Positions 36,264 to 43,575 of a stretch of DNA of 64,000 nt are shown piece by piece; positions within the stretch are counted from its first letter, which is position 1; every line of letters starts with the position of its first letter. The notes beneath the pieces are model-generated. The model was not told the origin of the DNA. It was given only the letters and a program-made list of their open reading frames with translations, and did no database searches. The stretch is from a beta proteobacterium MWH-UniP1. Its GTDB lineage: Bacteria > Pseudomonadota > Gammaproteobacteria > Burkholderiales > Burkholderiaceae_A. The stretch covers positions 62,001 through 126,000 of the forward strand of contig CP143625.1 in NCBI GenBank assembly GCA_036362785.1, given 5' to 3'. Position numbers and translations under genes: made by a program.

Positions 36264-36467
36264 TTAGTAACGAATCCCGGTGCTTTCAATCCAGCCAAGC
36301 TGATGGGCAAGGATAAGAAACACAAAGAGCGCCACTGAAAACCCAATGCGAAATGTCAGGGCTTGCACAGTTTTATTGCTGGTGCCGCGGTCGCGCATCA
36401 GATAAAAAAGCGCCGACCCAAGACTGATGAGAATCAAAACAAAGGCAACAAGCACCACAATCCGCAT
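36264..36467 (-). CDS. Twin transmembrane protein (DUF2909 type)
   Basis: A 67-residue protein of two membrane helices (MRIVVLVAFVLILISLGSAL and FRIGFSVALFVFLILAHQ) joined by a short polar YLMRDRGTSNK loop. A gene like this sits antisense between coxC and SURF1 in many Burkholderiales, where it is annotated as twin transmembrane or DUF2909 protein. It starts only 24 bases from the divergent SURF1 start. Function unknown; conservation of place suggests a link to oxidase assembly. Confidence 0.8.
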   Translation of the reverse strand: MRIVVLVAFVLILISLGSALFYLMRDRGTSNKTVQALTFRIGFSVALFVFLILAHQLGWIESTGIRY

Positions 36468-36491
36468 AAGGGCTCCAGTGAGAGAGTAACA

Positions 36492-37220
36492 ATGGTAAAC
36501 AAAACCGGCTGGCAGGCGTGGATTGCGGTGGGTGTGGCGCTGAGCTTGGCAGCGATAGGCGTTGGTTTAGGGTTTTGGCAGTTGGGCCGTGCCGATGAAA
36601 AACAGGCCATGATGGATTTGCGTGGCCAACGGGATCGCGACATCGTAATTGGGGACTTACTGCCTTGGCGTGAGGAACGCTCGGCCCAGTCGCTTGATCA
36701 GCAACGGGTCTTACTCACGGGCCGCTGGCTCGCCGACAAATCCATTGCCTTGGATAACCGGGCGTGGGAAGGCCAGGCCGGGGTCCATGTGTTGACGCCC
36801 CTGCAATTAAAAGACGGCAGCCTGGTCTGGGTGAACCGAGGCTGGTGGCCCAAGCCGCCGGGCGTGACGCAGGTGGATTTACCTGCGCCGACCGGATCAA
36901 CCGTCGTGTCGCTATCGGGTGTCGCTCTCGCTTCGGTAATGCGCCGCATGGAACTCTCGAGCGCACCGCAGGATCTGCGGCAGGGCAATGTTTGGCAGAA
37001 CTTTGATTGGGCCGCTGCCAAAGGCTGGCTTACTGGCAATACTTGGCCGGTGATTGTCTGGCAGACGGGTGAAACAGGCGATGGCCTGCGCCGCAAGGTG
37101 CCAGAAGTCAGCAGTGATGTACCAAAGCATTTGGGCTATGCCCTGCAGTGGTTTTTAATGTCGGCAGCTGCCTTATTTTTCGCCTGGCGCCTTCGACCAA
37201 AACGTGAACGGAAGTCATGA
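36492..37220 (+). CDS. SURF1 family protein, cytochrome oxidase assembly
   Basis: SURF1 helps insert heme a into subunit I. The 242-residue protein has a membrane helix at each end (AWIAVGVALSLAAIGVGLGF and LQWFLMSAAALFFAWRL) and the family motifs GFWQLGRADEKQ, VLLTGRWLADKSIALDNR and LVWVNRGWWPKP. The ATG at 36492 has GAGAGAG upstream; the longer open frame would extend into the divergent gene. The last four bases overlap the next gene (ATGA). Confidence 0.88.
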   Translation: MVNKTGWQAWIAVGVALSLAAIGVGLGFWQLGRADEKQAMMDLRGQRDRDIVIGDLLPWREERSAQSLDQQRVLLTGRWLADKSIALDNRAWEGQAGVHVLTPLQLKDGSLVWVNRGWWPKPPGVTQVDLPAPTGSTVVSLSGVALASVMRRMELSSAPQDLRQGNVWQNFDWAAAKGWLTGNTWPVIVWQTGETGDGLRRKVPEVSSDVPKHLGYALQWFLMSAAALFFAWRLRPKRERKS

Positions 37221-37906
37221 ATCAAGTTCAGAAAAAACGCAATCTGTGGCCCCTGTGGGGCGTACTGGCGGTCACGATCGCGCCGGTGATTGCGTCTTAC
37301 ATCACTTATTACGGCATCAAGCCCGACGGCCGCGTGAACTATGGGGATTTCGTGGAGCCCCAGGTAACGCTGTCATCCTTGGCCGTGTCCCCCGTCGTGA
37401 CGCCTGTCTCTGAGAGCGCCTTTCTCGCGCTGCAAGCGGAGCCCAAGACCCGCCGGGATCTCAACACTCTGGGCAGTTGGTCTGGCCGCTGGTTGATGGT
37501 CCGGATAGGCCCTGCAAGCTGCAACGAGGCTTGCAAGCAAGAACTCTGGTTGATGCGGCAGGTACGGCTCACCACGGGCCGAGAGCGTGAGCGGGTTGAG
37601 CGGCTTTGGATTGTCACGGATAACGGAGCCCCCGATCCGGCCCTGATGCGCGAGCACGAGGGCCTGTGGGTCGTTCGGCTGGGCAAACAGGCCCCGGTGC
37701 CGTCAGGCCCAGCATCGACCTCAGAGAGTCTGATTGCGAACTGGTTATCGGTTGCCGAGCAGGCGGTCGGCCGCAATGCGGGGGCGAGCAACATCTGGGT
37801 CGTAGATCCCCTAGGGAATTTAATGATGCGTTTCCCGGATAATCCAGATCCGAACGGCATGAGAAAAGACATCAATCGACTGCTCAAAGCATCGCGGATC
37901 GGCTAG
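37217..37906 (+). CDS. SCO1-like thioredoxin-fold membrane protein, oxidase-associated
   Basis: A 229-residue protein with one N-terminal membrane anchor (LWGVLAVTIAPVIASYITYY) and a periplasmic thioredoxin-like domain containing C102-NEA-C106 (CxxxC), the copper motif of SCO proteins, and a C-terminal NIWVVDPLGNLMMRF strand. In related clusters this gene is annotated as a hypothetical transmembrane protein. The CxxxC and the position between SURF1 and ctaB suggest copper delivery or thiol reduction for CuA, which is inference; the distal SCO histidine is not obvious. Confidence 0.65.
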   Translation: MNQVQKKRNLWPLWGVLAVTIAPVIASYITYYGIKPDGRVNYGDFVEPQVTLSSLAVSPVVTPVSESAFLALQAEPKTRRDLNTLGSWSGRWLMVRIGPASCNEACKQELWLMRQVRLTTGRERERVERLWIVTDNGAPDPALMREHEGLWVVRLGKQAPVPSGPASTSESLIANWLSVAEQAVGRNAGASNIWVVDPLGNLMMRFPDNPDPNGMRKDINRLLKASRIG

Positions 37907-37912
37907 CGCCCT

Positions 37913-38800
37913 ATGAATGATTTCACCTTAACGTCTTCGTCGATTTTTAAGCAGTACATGGCGCTGACCAAGCCGCGCGTGGTGATGCTGATCACCTTTT
38001 GTGCGGTGATTGGCATGTTCTTATCAACGCCGGGCTGGGTGCCGCTTGGTGTGCTGTTCAATGCCACGGTGGGTATCACTCTAGTCGCAGGTGCGGCAGC
38101 TGCAGTGAACTGTCTGGTTGAGCAGCACATTGACGCCAAGATGGCCCGCACGGCCTGGCGGCCACTGCCATCTGGCACGCTCACACCGCAACAAACCCTA
38201 ATCTTTTCTGGAATCATCGGCGGCATTGGCACGTTTCTGCTCTACGCGTTTGTGAATCCGCTGACCACCTGGTTAACGTTGGCCACTTTTGTGGGCTACG
38301 CGATTATTTACACGGTAATTTTGAAGCCACTCACGCCACAAAACATTGTGATTGGCGGTGCATCGGGCGCCATGCCACCGGTTCTGGGCTGGGCTGCAGT
38401 GACCGGCCAGGCACCGATCGAAGCCTGGGTCTTGTTCTTGATTATTTTTGTCTGGACGCCACCGCATTTCTGGGCTTTGGCGCTTTATCGCACGGATGAT
38501 TACGCACGCTCGGGTTTGCCCATGTTGCCGGTCACCCACGGGCCACAGTTCACACGGCTACACATTCTGCTCTACACACTGCTCTTGGTGGCCACCACCA
38601 TCTTGCCAACGTTAATTGGCATGAGCGGCTTTGTTTACTTAATTGCGGCCTTGGCCCTGGGGGGGTATTTCTTGTGGTTGTCTTGGCTGCTGTATAAAAA
38701 CTATTCCGAACCACTCGCCCGCAAGACCTTTAAGTACTCCATCAACTATCTGGCCCTGCTGTTTGCAGCGTTGTTGGTGGATCATTATCTCGTCACTTAA
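37913..38800 (+). CDS. ctaB: Protoheme IX farnesyltransferase (heme O synthase)
   Basis: Converts heme B to heme O by adding a farnesyl group. The 295-residue polytopic UbiA-family enzyme has the motif [26 protein letters not shown], the [20 protein letters not shown] loop and [15 protein letters not shown]. About eight or nine membrane helices are present. It starts 6 bases after the SCO-like gene. The ctaA gene for heme A synthase, which usually precedes ctaB here, is absent, so heme A must be made from a gene elsewhere. Confidence 0.95.
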   Translation: MNDFTLTSSSIFKQYMALTKPRVVMLITFCAVIGMFLSTPGWVPLGVLFNATVGITLVAGAAAAVNCLVEQHIDAKMARTAWRPLPSGTLTPQQTLIFSGIIGGIGTFLLYAFVNPLTTWLTLATFVGYAIIYTVILKPLTPQNIVIGGASGAMPPVLGWAAVTGQAPIEAWVLFLIIFVWTPPHFWALALYRTDDYARSGLPMLPVTHGPQFTRLHILLYTLLLVATTILPTLIGMSGFVYLIAALALGGYFLWLSWLLYKNYSEPLARKTFKYSINYLALLFAALLVDHYLVT

Positions 38801-38817
38801 AACTCTTTAACCACTGA

Positions 38818-39348
38818 TTACGGGCCAAACGCGCCAGCTACTGCCAATCAAAAGTAGATACCGGTATCACAGCTGTAACCGCAACCTTGGACGAAAAAGA
38901 CTCGGGATATAAGATTTTCCTAGGGCATAGATTCTCTGAAATATTTTCCGCTGAATTTCACTATACCGATGCCGGCGAAGCATCACTATCCGGAAATAAC
39001 GGTAGTACTTTTCGGATTGATGGGACTCTTTACCAATTCACAGCAAACAATGCGAAGATCTCCGCATCTGGTACTTCCTACGGCCTCTCGGGGTTGATTT
39101 ACCTTCCAGTGAATGAAGCTGTAAAACCGTTTGCTCGACTTGGTTTGCATCGCTGGGAGAATAAATTTAACGTTACCTCCTCTGACTACAACGGATCTGT
39201 AAAATTTACCGGTACTGATCCGATGTATGGCGTTGGTGTGGACATTGCAATTACAAAAAGCGTATCAGCACGTCTAGAGCATGAAATTTACAAGGCCGAT
39301 GATGATAAGGTTTCGTTCACCTCGGTTGGGGTAATTTTTTCGTTTTGA
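38818..39348 (+). pseudogene. Headless OmpA/Opa-like outer-membrane beta-barrel fragment
   Basis: An open frame with amphipathic strand pattern: DSGYKIFLGHRFSEIFSAEF, HYTDAGEASL, SYGLSGLIYLPVNEAVKPFA, DPMYGVGVDIAI and a terminal aromatic strand ending VSFTSVGVIFSF, as in 8-stranded OmpA-like barrels. The part ahead of DEKDSGYK, where relatives have the signal peptide and first strands, is missing: the frame opens after a TGA at 38815 and offers no ATG, only a TTG at 38887 without a good ribosome-binding site. Base composition is clearly more AT-rich than the flanks. I read it as a 5'-truncated remnant; a short functional product cannot be fully excluded. Confidence 0.55.
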
Positions 39349-39438
39349 GGCGGTTTTAACGTGCAGCGGTTAACCAGCCGCTGCCTACCCCCTGGCGCTG
39401 CCCGAGCAATTTAGAAATCGGGTGTTAGCTAAATTCGG

Positions 39439-39465
39439 TTAAGACAACTGGGCCCGCAGTTTCTT
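39439..39465 (-). repeat. Diverged copy of the rpoH 3' end
   Basis: These 27 bases match 40223-40249, the last codons of rpoH, at 22 of 27 positions and in the same orientation. Read on the minus strand they give KKLRAQLS then a stop, against KKLRSQLS in rpoH. Upstream codons (LRSIKGAVELFCKL) keep only a weak resemblance. It lies 784 bases from the true rpoH end, with the toxin-antitoxin remnant in between. The surrounding 39349-39586 holds no gene I can support. Confidence 0.4.
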
Positions 39466-39586
39466 CAATTTGCAGAATAGCTCTACCGCTCCTTTGATGG
39501 AGCGCAACCAATCCGCTCTAGACTCTCAACCTTACGCCTAGCCGCTCTGGCTGATTTTCAAATAAGGCTAAGCGCCTTAACCTTGA

Positions 39587-39846
39587 ATACCCTCTTCCAA
39601 ACGTTATCAGCGGTTGATACAATTGATTGCCCAGCAAGATCCGGGAATTTCCACCCTGCTCGAACTTCATGACCAAATTATTGATCAAGGAAATTCATTT
39701 ATGCGGGGACTCGACTACCTTATGACCACAAACATCGGCATATCAGCGACAAAGGCGAGCCCTATGAATTTCGGGATGCCCATCAGTTGCTGGCCGATTT
39801 TTTCAATGAGGTCGATCGGGTGTTAAGGGAGATCAAAAAGCCATGA
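39587..39846 (+). pseudogene. Frameshifted TumE/DUF6516-like toxin gene
   Basis: Two frames join into one sensible protein. The first reads IQLIAQQDPGISTLLELHDQ and on through IIDQGNSFMRGLDYL; the second, from 39721, reads YDHKHRHISDKGEPYEFRDA and HQLLADFFNEVDRVLREIKK to the TGA at 39844. One missing base near 39719 breaks the frame. The stop overlaps the ATG of the HTH gene (ATGA), the coupling seen in toxin-antitoxin pairs. The H-rich segment and partner resemble the TumE (toxin)/TumA (HTH antitoxin) type; that family name is from memory. No clear start codon is present, so the 5' end may also be damaged. Confidence 0.6.
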
Positions 39847-40190
39847 AAGCCATTGTGATCGGAATCATGTCCCAAGACCGTATTCGCCAGCGTATGCTTG
39901 CAATTGCGCGAGGCCAATACAAACCGAAGGCCACTGAGCCGAAAATTTGGTTTACTTCCATGCGGTCACTCGCCGAGGTGCTAAGCGACGAAAACCGTGC
40001 GTTGCTCAGAGTGATTCAGGAAGCGAAGCCTCAATCCATTTCGTCTTTGGCGGACATGACCGGGCGCAAACCGGGAAATCTTTCCCGCACGCTCAAAACC
40101 ATGTCGAACTACGGGTTCGTTGAAATGAAACGGGAGAACCGTCAGGTACGGCCCATCGCCAAGGCGACTGAGTTCCGAATTGTGGCCTGA
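39843..40190 (+). CDS. HTH-domain antitoxin/transcriptional regulator (TumA-like)
   Basis: A 115-residue protein with a winged helix-turn-helix: LAEVLSDENRALLRVIQEAK, PQSISSLADMTGRKPGNLSR, TLKTMSNYGFVEMKRENRQV and a C-terminal VRPIAKATEFRI strand. This MarR-like arrangement is typical of antitoxins paired with small TumE-type toxins. Its ATG overlaps the stop of the broken toxin gene; a second ATG at 39867 is possible. With the toxin inactive the antitoxin may persist as a solitary DNA-binding protein. Convergent with rpoH, 32 bases from its stop. Confidence 0.75.
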   Translation: MKAIVIGIMSQDRIRQRMLAIARGQYKPKATEPKIWFTSMRSLAEVLSDENRALLRVIQEAKPQSISSLADMTGRKPGNLSRTLKTMSNYGFVEMKRENRQVRPIAKATEFRIVA

Positions 40191-40222
40191 TTTCAAAAGG
40201 CAGCTTGTCGGGCTTCCATGGC

Positions 40223-41107
40223 TTAAGACAGCTGGGACCTGAGCTTCTTTAACGCCGCTGATTCAATCTGTCGCACCCGTTCAGCCGAAATGCCATAGCG
40301 ATCGGCGAGCTCTTGCAGGGTTGTGCCGCCGCCCTCGTCTTCATCGCGTAGCCAGCGGGCAATCATGATTTCCCGGCTGCGCCCATCCAGCGAGTTAAGT
40401 GCCCGCAGCAGGCCCTCCGACTGAATGGTCTGGGACTGTTGGGCCTCAACCACCTGGGCGGGGTCCGCATCTGGCGCTTCCAGATAGGCAATCGGGGCAA
40501 ACGACTCTTCGCTATCGTCCACTCGGGATTCGATCGCGATATCACCGCCCGACAGCCGCTGGTCCATTTCCAAGACTTCCTTGGGGGCGACATCGAGCTG
40601 CTTGGCAATCACCTTCGCCTGGTCGTCGGACACGCTGTCTTGTACGCCAAGCGACTGCTTAATCGAGCGTAGATTGAAAAAGAGTTTGCGCTGGGCCTTG
40701 GTCGTGGCGACTTTGACCAGCTGCCAGTTGCGCAGGATGTATTCGTGGATTTCGGCCTTGATCCAGAGCATGGCAAAAGAGACCAGCCGTACCCCCCGGG
40801 TGGGGTCAAAGCGCTTGACCGCCTTCATCAGGCCGATATTGCCTTCTTGGATTAGGTCGGCCTGGGCCAGACCGTAGCCCTTGAACTGGCGGGAAACAGA
40901 TACCACCAGACGTAAGTGAGAGAGCACTAACTCACGGGCAGCGTCAATATCATTGAGGGTTCTAAAGCGGAGTGCGAGCTCTTCTTCCCGCTCGGGCGTG
41001 AGCATAGGAAACTGCTGGACGGCCCGTACATAAGCGTCCAGATTGCCGCCTGGCGAGAGTGAGAGCGTGGCCAGGGCGTGGTCAGCAGCGAAAGCTTGAG
41101 CCGTCAT
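40223..41107 (-). CDS. rpoH: RNA polymerase heat-shock sigma factor RpoH (sigma-32)
   Basis: Directs transcription of heat-shock genes. The 294-residue product (ATG at 41107 behind AAGGAGGG) has region 2 with SHLRLVVSVSRQF, DLIQEGNIGLMKAVKRFDPT and FAMLWIKAEIHEYILRNW, then the RpoH box QRKLFFNLR that separates it from RpoD, and a region 4 helix-turn-helix TLQELADRYGISAERVRQIE. The longer frame to 41374 runs past the operator and is not credible. A perfect CIRCE element lies 32 bases upstream, so HrcA probably represses it. Confidence 0.96.
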   Translation of the reverse strand: MTAQAFAADHALATLSLSPGGNLDAYVRAVQQFPMLTPEREEELALRFRTLNDIDAARELVLSHLRLVVSVSRQFKGYGLAQADLIQEGNIGLMKAVKRFDPTRGVRLVSFAMLWIKAEIHEYILRNWQLVKVATTKAQRKLFFNLRSIKQSLGVQDSVSDDQAKVIAKQLDVAPKEVLEMDQRLSGGDIAIESRVDDSEESFAPIAYLEAPDADPAQVVEAQQSQTIQSEGLLRALNSLDGRSREIMIARWLRDEDEGGGTTLQELADRYGISAERVRQIESAALKKLRSQLS

Positions 41108-41139
41108 GCAAAACCCTCCTTGTTCCGGATAGACCAAGT

Positions 41140-41166
41140 TTAGCACTCTCGGTTCCCGAGTGCTAA
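41140..41166. promoter_or_regulatory. CIRCE operator (HrcA binding site), perfect consensus
   Basis: TTAGCACTC at 41140-41148 and GAGTGCTAA at 41158-41166 flank a 9-base spacer, exactly the TTAGCACTC-N9-GAGTGCTAA consensus of the HrcA repressor. It sits in the 142-base divergent region: 32 bases from the rpoH start and 83 from the decarboxylase start. On the rpoH side a TTGACT (41190-41185) could serve as a -35 whose -10 would fall at the edge of the operator. No hrcA, groESL or dnaK gene is in the window. Confidence 0.93.
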
Positions 41167-41249
41167 GGCCCCAGGCACCACTTAAGTCAAGGCGGGGCCG
41201 GGGTTTTTGTCCTACTATCGCCTCTCTGTTTTTGGGAAGGGCCCAGCCA

Positions 41250-43520
41250 ATGAAGTTTCGTTTTCCAGTGGTCATCATTGATGAGGATTTTCGTTCTGAG
41301 AATGCCTCGGGTTTGGGGATTCGTGCCTTGGCCGATGCCCTGGAAAAAGAAGGCGTCGAGGTCTTGGGCGTCACCAGTTATGGCGACCTGACCCAGTTCG
41401 CCCAGCAGCAAAGCCGTGCATCCGCCTTTATTTTGTCGATTGATGACGAAGAGTTCGGCTCTGGCTCGAAAGAAGACACCGATGCCGCGCTGAAAAATCT
41501 GCGGGCCTTTGTGGGCGAGCTGCGTTTCCGTAATGCTGAAATCCCCATTTATATCTATGGCGAGACCAGAACATCGCGCCATATTCCCAATGATGTGCTG
41601 CGTGAGCTCCACGGCTTCATTCATATGTTTGAAGACACCCCAGAGTTTGTGGCCCGACATATCCTGCGCGAAGTGAAGTCATATATGGATTCACTTGCGC
41701 CACCGTTTTTCAGGGCGCTACTGGATTACGCCCAAGACGGTTCTTACTCGTGGCACTGCCCCGGGCATTCCGGTGGTGTGGCGTTTTTAAAGTCCCCCGT
41801 GGGTCAGATGTTCCACCAGTTTTTCGGCGAGAACATGCTGCGTGCAGACGTGTGTAATGCAGTGGATGAATTGGGCCAGCTGCTAGATCACACTGGGCCT
41901 GTGGCTGCATCCGAGCGAAACGCGGCGCGAATCTTTAATGCCGACCATTGTTTCTTTGTGACCAATGGCACATCGACATCCAACAAGATTGTCTGGCATT
42001 CATCGGTTGCGCCTGGTGACATCGTGGTGGTGGACCGCAACTGCCACAAGAGTGTGCTGCACTCGATCATCATGACCGGTGCTATTCCCGTGTTTCTTAT
42101 GCCCACGCGTAATCACCTGGGCATCATCGGGCCGATTCCTTTAGAGGAATTTAAGCCCGAGAACATCCGCAAGAAAATCGAAGCCAATCCATTTGCCCGC
42201 GAGGCACTGAAAAACGGCAATGCCAAGCCCCGCATTCTCACCATCACGCAAAGCACGTATGACGGTGTTCTTTATAACGTTGAGATGATCAAAGACGTGC
42301 TGGGTAGCTGCGTGGACACCCTTCACTTTGACGAGGCATGGATTCCTCACGCGGCCTTTCATGATTTCTACAAAGACATGCACGCGATTGGCAAGGACCG
42401 GCCCCGCCCACAAGACCCCCTGATCTTTTCGACGCAGTCAACGCACAAAGTACTCGCTGGTCTGTCGCAGGCCTCTCAAGTCTTGGTGCAGGAATCCGCG
42501 ACCCGCAAGCTCGATCGCGACATGTTTAACGAGGCGTATCTGATGCATACGTCGACCAGTCCCCAGTACGCCATCATCGCTTCATTGGATGTGTCGGCGG
42601 CCATGATGGAGCCCCCAGGTGGCACGGCCCTGGTTGAGGAATCCATTATTGAAGCGTTGGATTTTCGTCGGGCCATGCACAAGGTGGACCAAGAGTTTGG
42701 TGAAAACGATTGGTGGTTCCAGGTCTGGGGCCCGGAAGATGTGACCTCTGACAGTAATGGCATGGCTAACCGCAATGAGTGGGGGCTTGATCCAGAAGAT
42801 GAGTGGCATGGGTTTGATGGGCTAGTGCCCGGCTTTAACATGCTGGACCCCATTAAGGCCACTGTGGTGACACCGGGCCTGAATATCAAGGGCGAATTCG
42901 ATAAGCGCGGTATTCCCGCATCGATTGTGACCAAGTATCTGGCCGAACACGGTGTGATTGTGGAGAAGACGGGTCTGTATTCCTTCTTCATCATGTTCAC
43001 CATCGGCATTACCAAGGGTCGCTGGAATACGCTACTCACCGCCTTGCAGCAGTTTAAAGATGATGTAGATAAGAACCAGCCACTCTGGCGCGTACTGCCC
43101 GAGTTCTGTGCCAAGCACCCACGCTATGAGCGGGTGGGTTTGGCAGATCTTTGCCAGCAGCTGCACGACATTTACAAAGCCAACGATATTGCACGGCTCA
43201 CCACCGAAATGTATCTGTCGAACATGGAACCTGCCATGAAGCCAGCAGATGCGTTTTCATGCCTGGCCCATCGCAAGACTGAGCGAGTACCCATTGATGA
43301 ATTAGAAGGCCGTATCACCACCAGCCTGCTGACCCCTTATCCACCAGGCATTCCCCTGTTGATTCCGGGTGAGCGGTTTAATAAAACTATTATTCGCTAC
43401 CTGCAATTTGCACGTGACTTTAACGGCAAGTTCCCTGGCTTTGAGGCCGATATTCATGGCCTGGTGCAGCAGGAAGTCGATGGCGTGAAGCAGTACTTTG
43501 TCGACTGCGTCGCGAATTAA
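41250..43520 (+). CDS. Orn/Lys/Arg decarboxylase, biodegradative (AdiA/CadA-type fold)
   Basis: A 756-residue PLP enzyme that decarboxylates a basic amino acid, consuming protons. The N-terminal wing domain (FRFPVVIIDEDFRSENASG) is followed by the PLP fold with WHCPGHSGG, FVTNGTSTSNKI, the LHFDEAWIPHA aspartate block and the Schiff-base lysine in STQSTHKVLAGLSQ, then a C-terminal domain. Arginine is the likeliest substrate by resemblance to arginine decarboxylases used in Burkholderiales, but lysine or ornithine cannot be excluded. ATG at 41250 follows GGGAAGGG. Divergent from rpoH and shares the CIRCE region; a 15-bp inverted repeat follows. Confidence 0.88.
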   Translation: MKFRFPVVIIDEDFRSENASGLGIRALADALEKEGVEVLGVTSYGDLTQFAQQQSRASAFILSIDDEEFGSGSKEDTDAALKNLRAFVGELRFRNAEIPIYIYGETRTSRHIPNDVLRELHGFIHMFEDTPEFVARHILREVKSYMDSLAPPFFRALLDYAQDGSYSWHCPGHSGGVAFLKSPVGQMFHQFFGENMLRADVCNAVDELGQLLDHTGPVAASERNAARIFNADHCFFVTNGTSTSNKIVWHSSVAPGDIVVVDRNCHKSVLHSIIMTGAIPVFLMPTRNHLGIIGPIPLEEFKPENIRKKIEANPFAREALKNGNAKPRILTITQSTYDGVLYNVEMIKDVLGSCVDTLHFDEAWIPHAAFHDFYKDMHAIGKDRPRPQDPLIFSTQSTHKVLAGLSQASQVLVQESATRKLDRDMFNEAYLMHTSTSPQYAIIASLDVSAAMMEPPGGTALVEESIIEALDFRRAMHKVDQEFGENDWWFQVWGPEDVTSDSNGMANRNEWGLDPEDEWHGFDGLVPGFNMLDPIKATVVTPGLNIKGEFDKRGIPASIVTKYLAEHGVIVEKTGLYSFFIMFTIGITKGRWNTLLTALQQFKDDVDKNQPLWRVLPEFCAKHPRYERVGLADLCQQLHDIYKANDIARLTTEMYLSNMEPAMKPADAFSCLAHRKTERVPIDELEGRITTSLLTPYPPGIPLLIPGERFNKTIIRYLQFARDFNGKFPGFEADIHGLVQQEVDGVKQYFVDCVAN

Positions 43521-43524
43521 ACTG

Positions 43525-43560
43525 TGAATTCAATCGCGATCTAATTCGCGATTGAATTCA
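43525..43560. terminator. Perfect 15-bp stem between convergent decarboxylase and ftsY genes
   Basis: TGAATTCAATCGCGA and its exact complement flank a 6-base loop, starting 4 bases past the decarboxylase stop and ending 15 bases before the ftsY stop. No long T-run follows on either side, so it may be a bidirectional terminator or an mRNA-stabilising hairpin. Confidence 0.5.
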
Positions 43561-43575
43561 GAACGCGGGGCTTTT

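Noticed and set aside
41167-41205. GGCCCC...GGGGCC followed by GGGG and five T, terminator-like on the plus strand
   Set aside because: It would lie in the 5' leader of the decarboxylase with no gene upstream on that strand; more likely chance GC pairing.
41108-41374. Extension of the rpoH frame past the CIRCE element
   Set aside because: The start at 41107 has an excellent ribosome-binding site and the expected sigma-32 N-terminus; the extension is antisense to the decarboxylase start.
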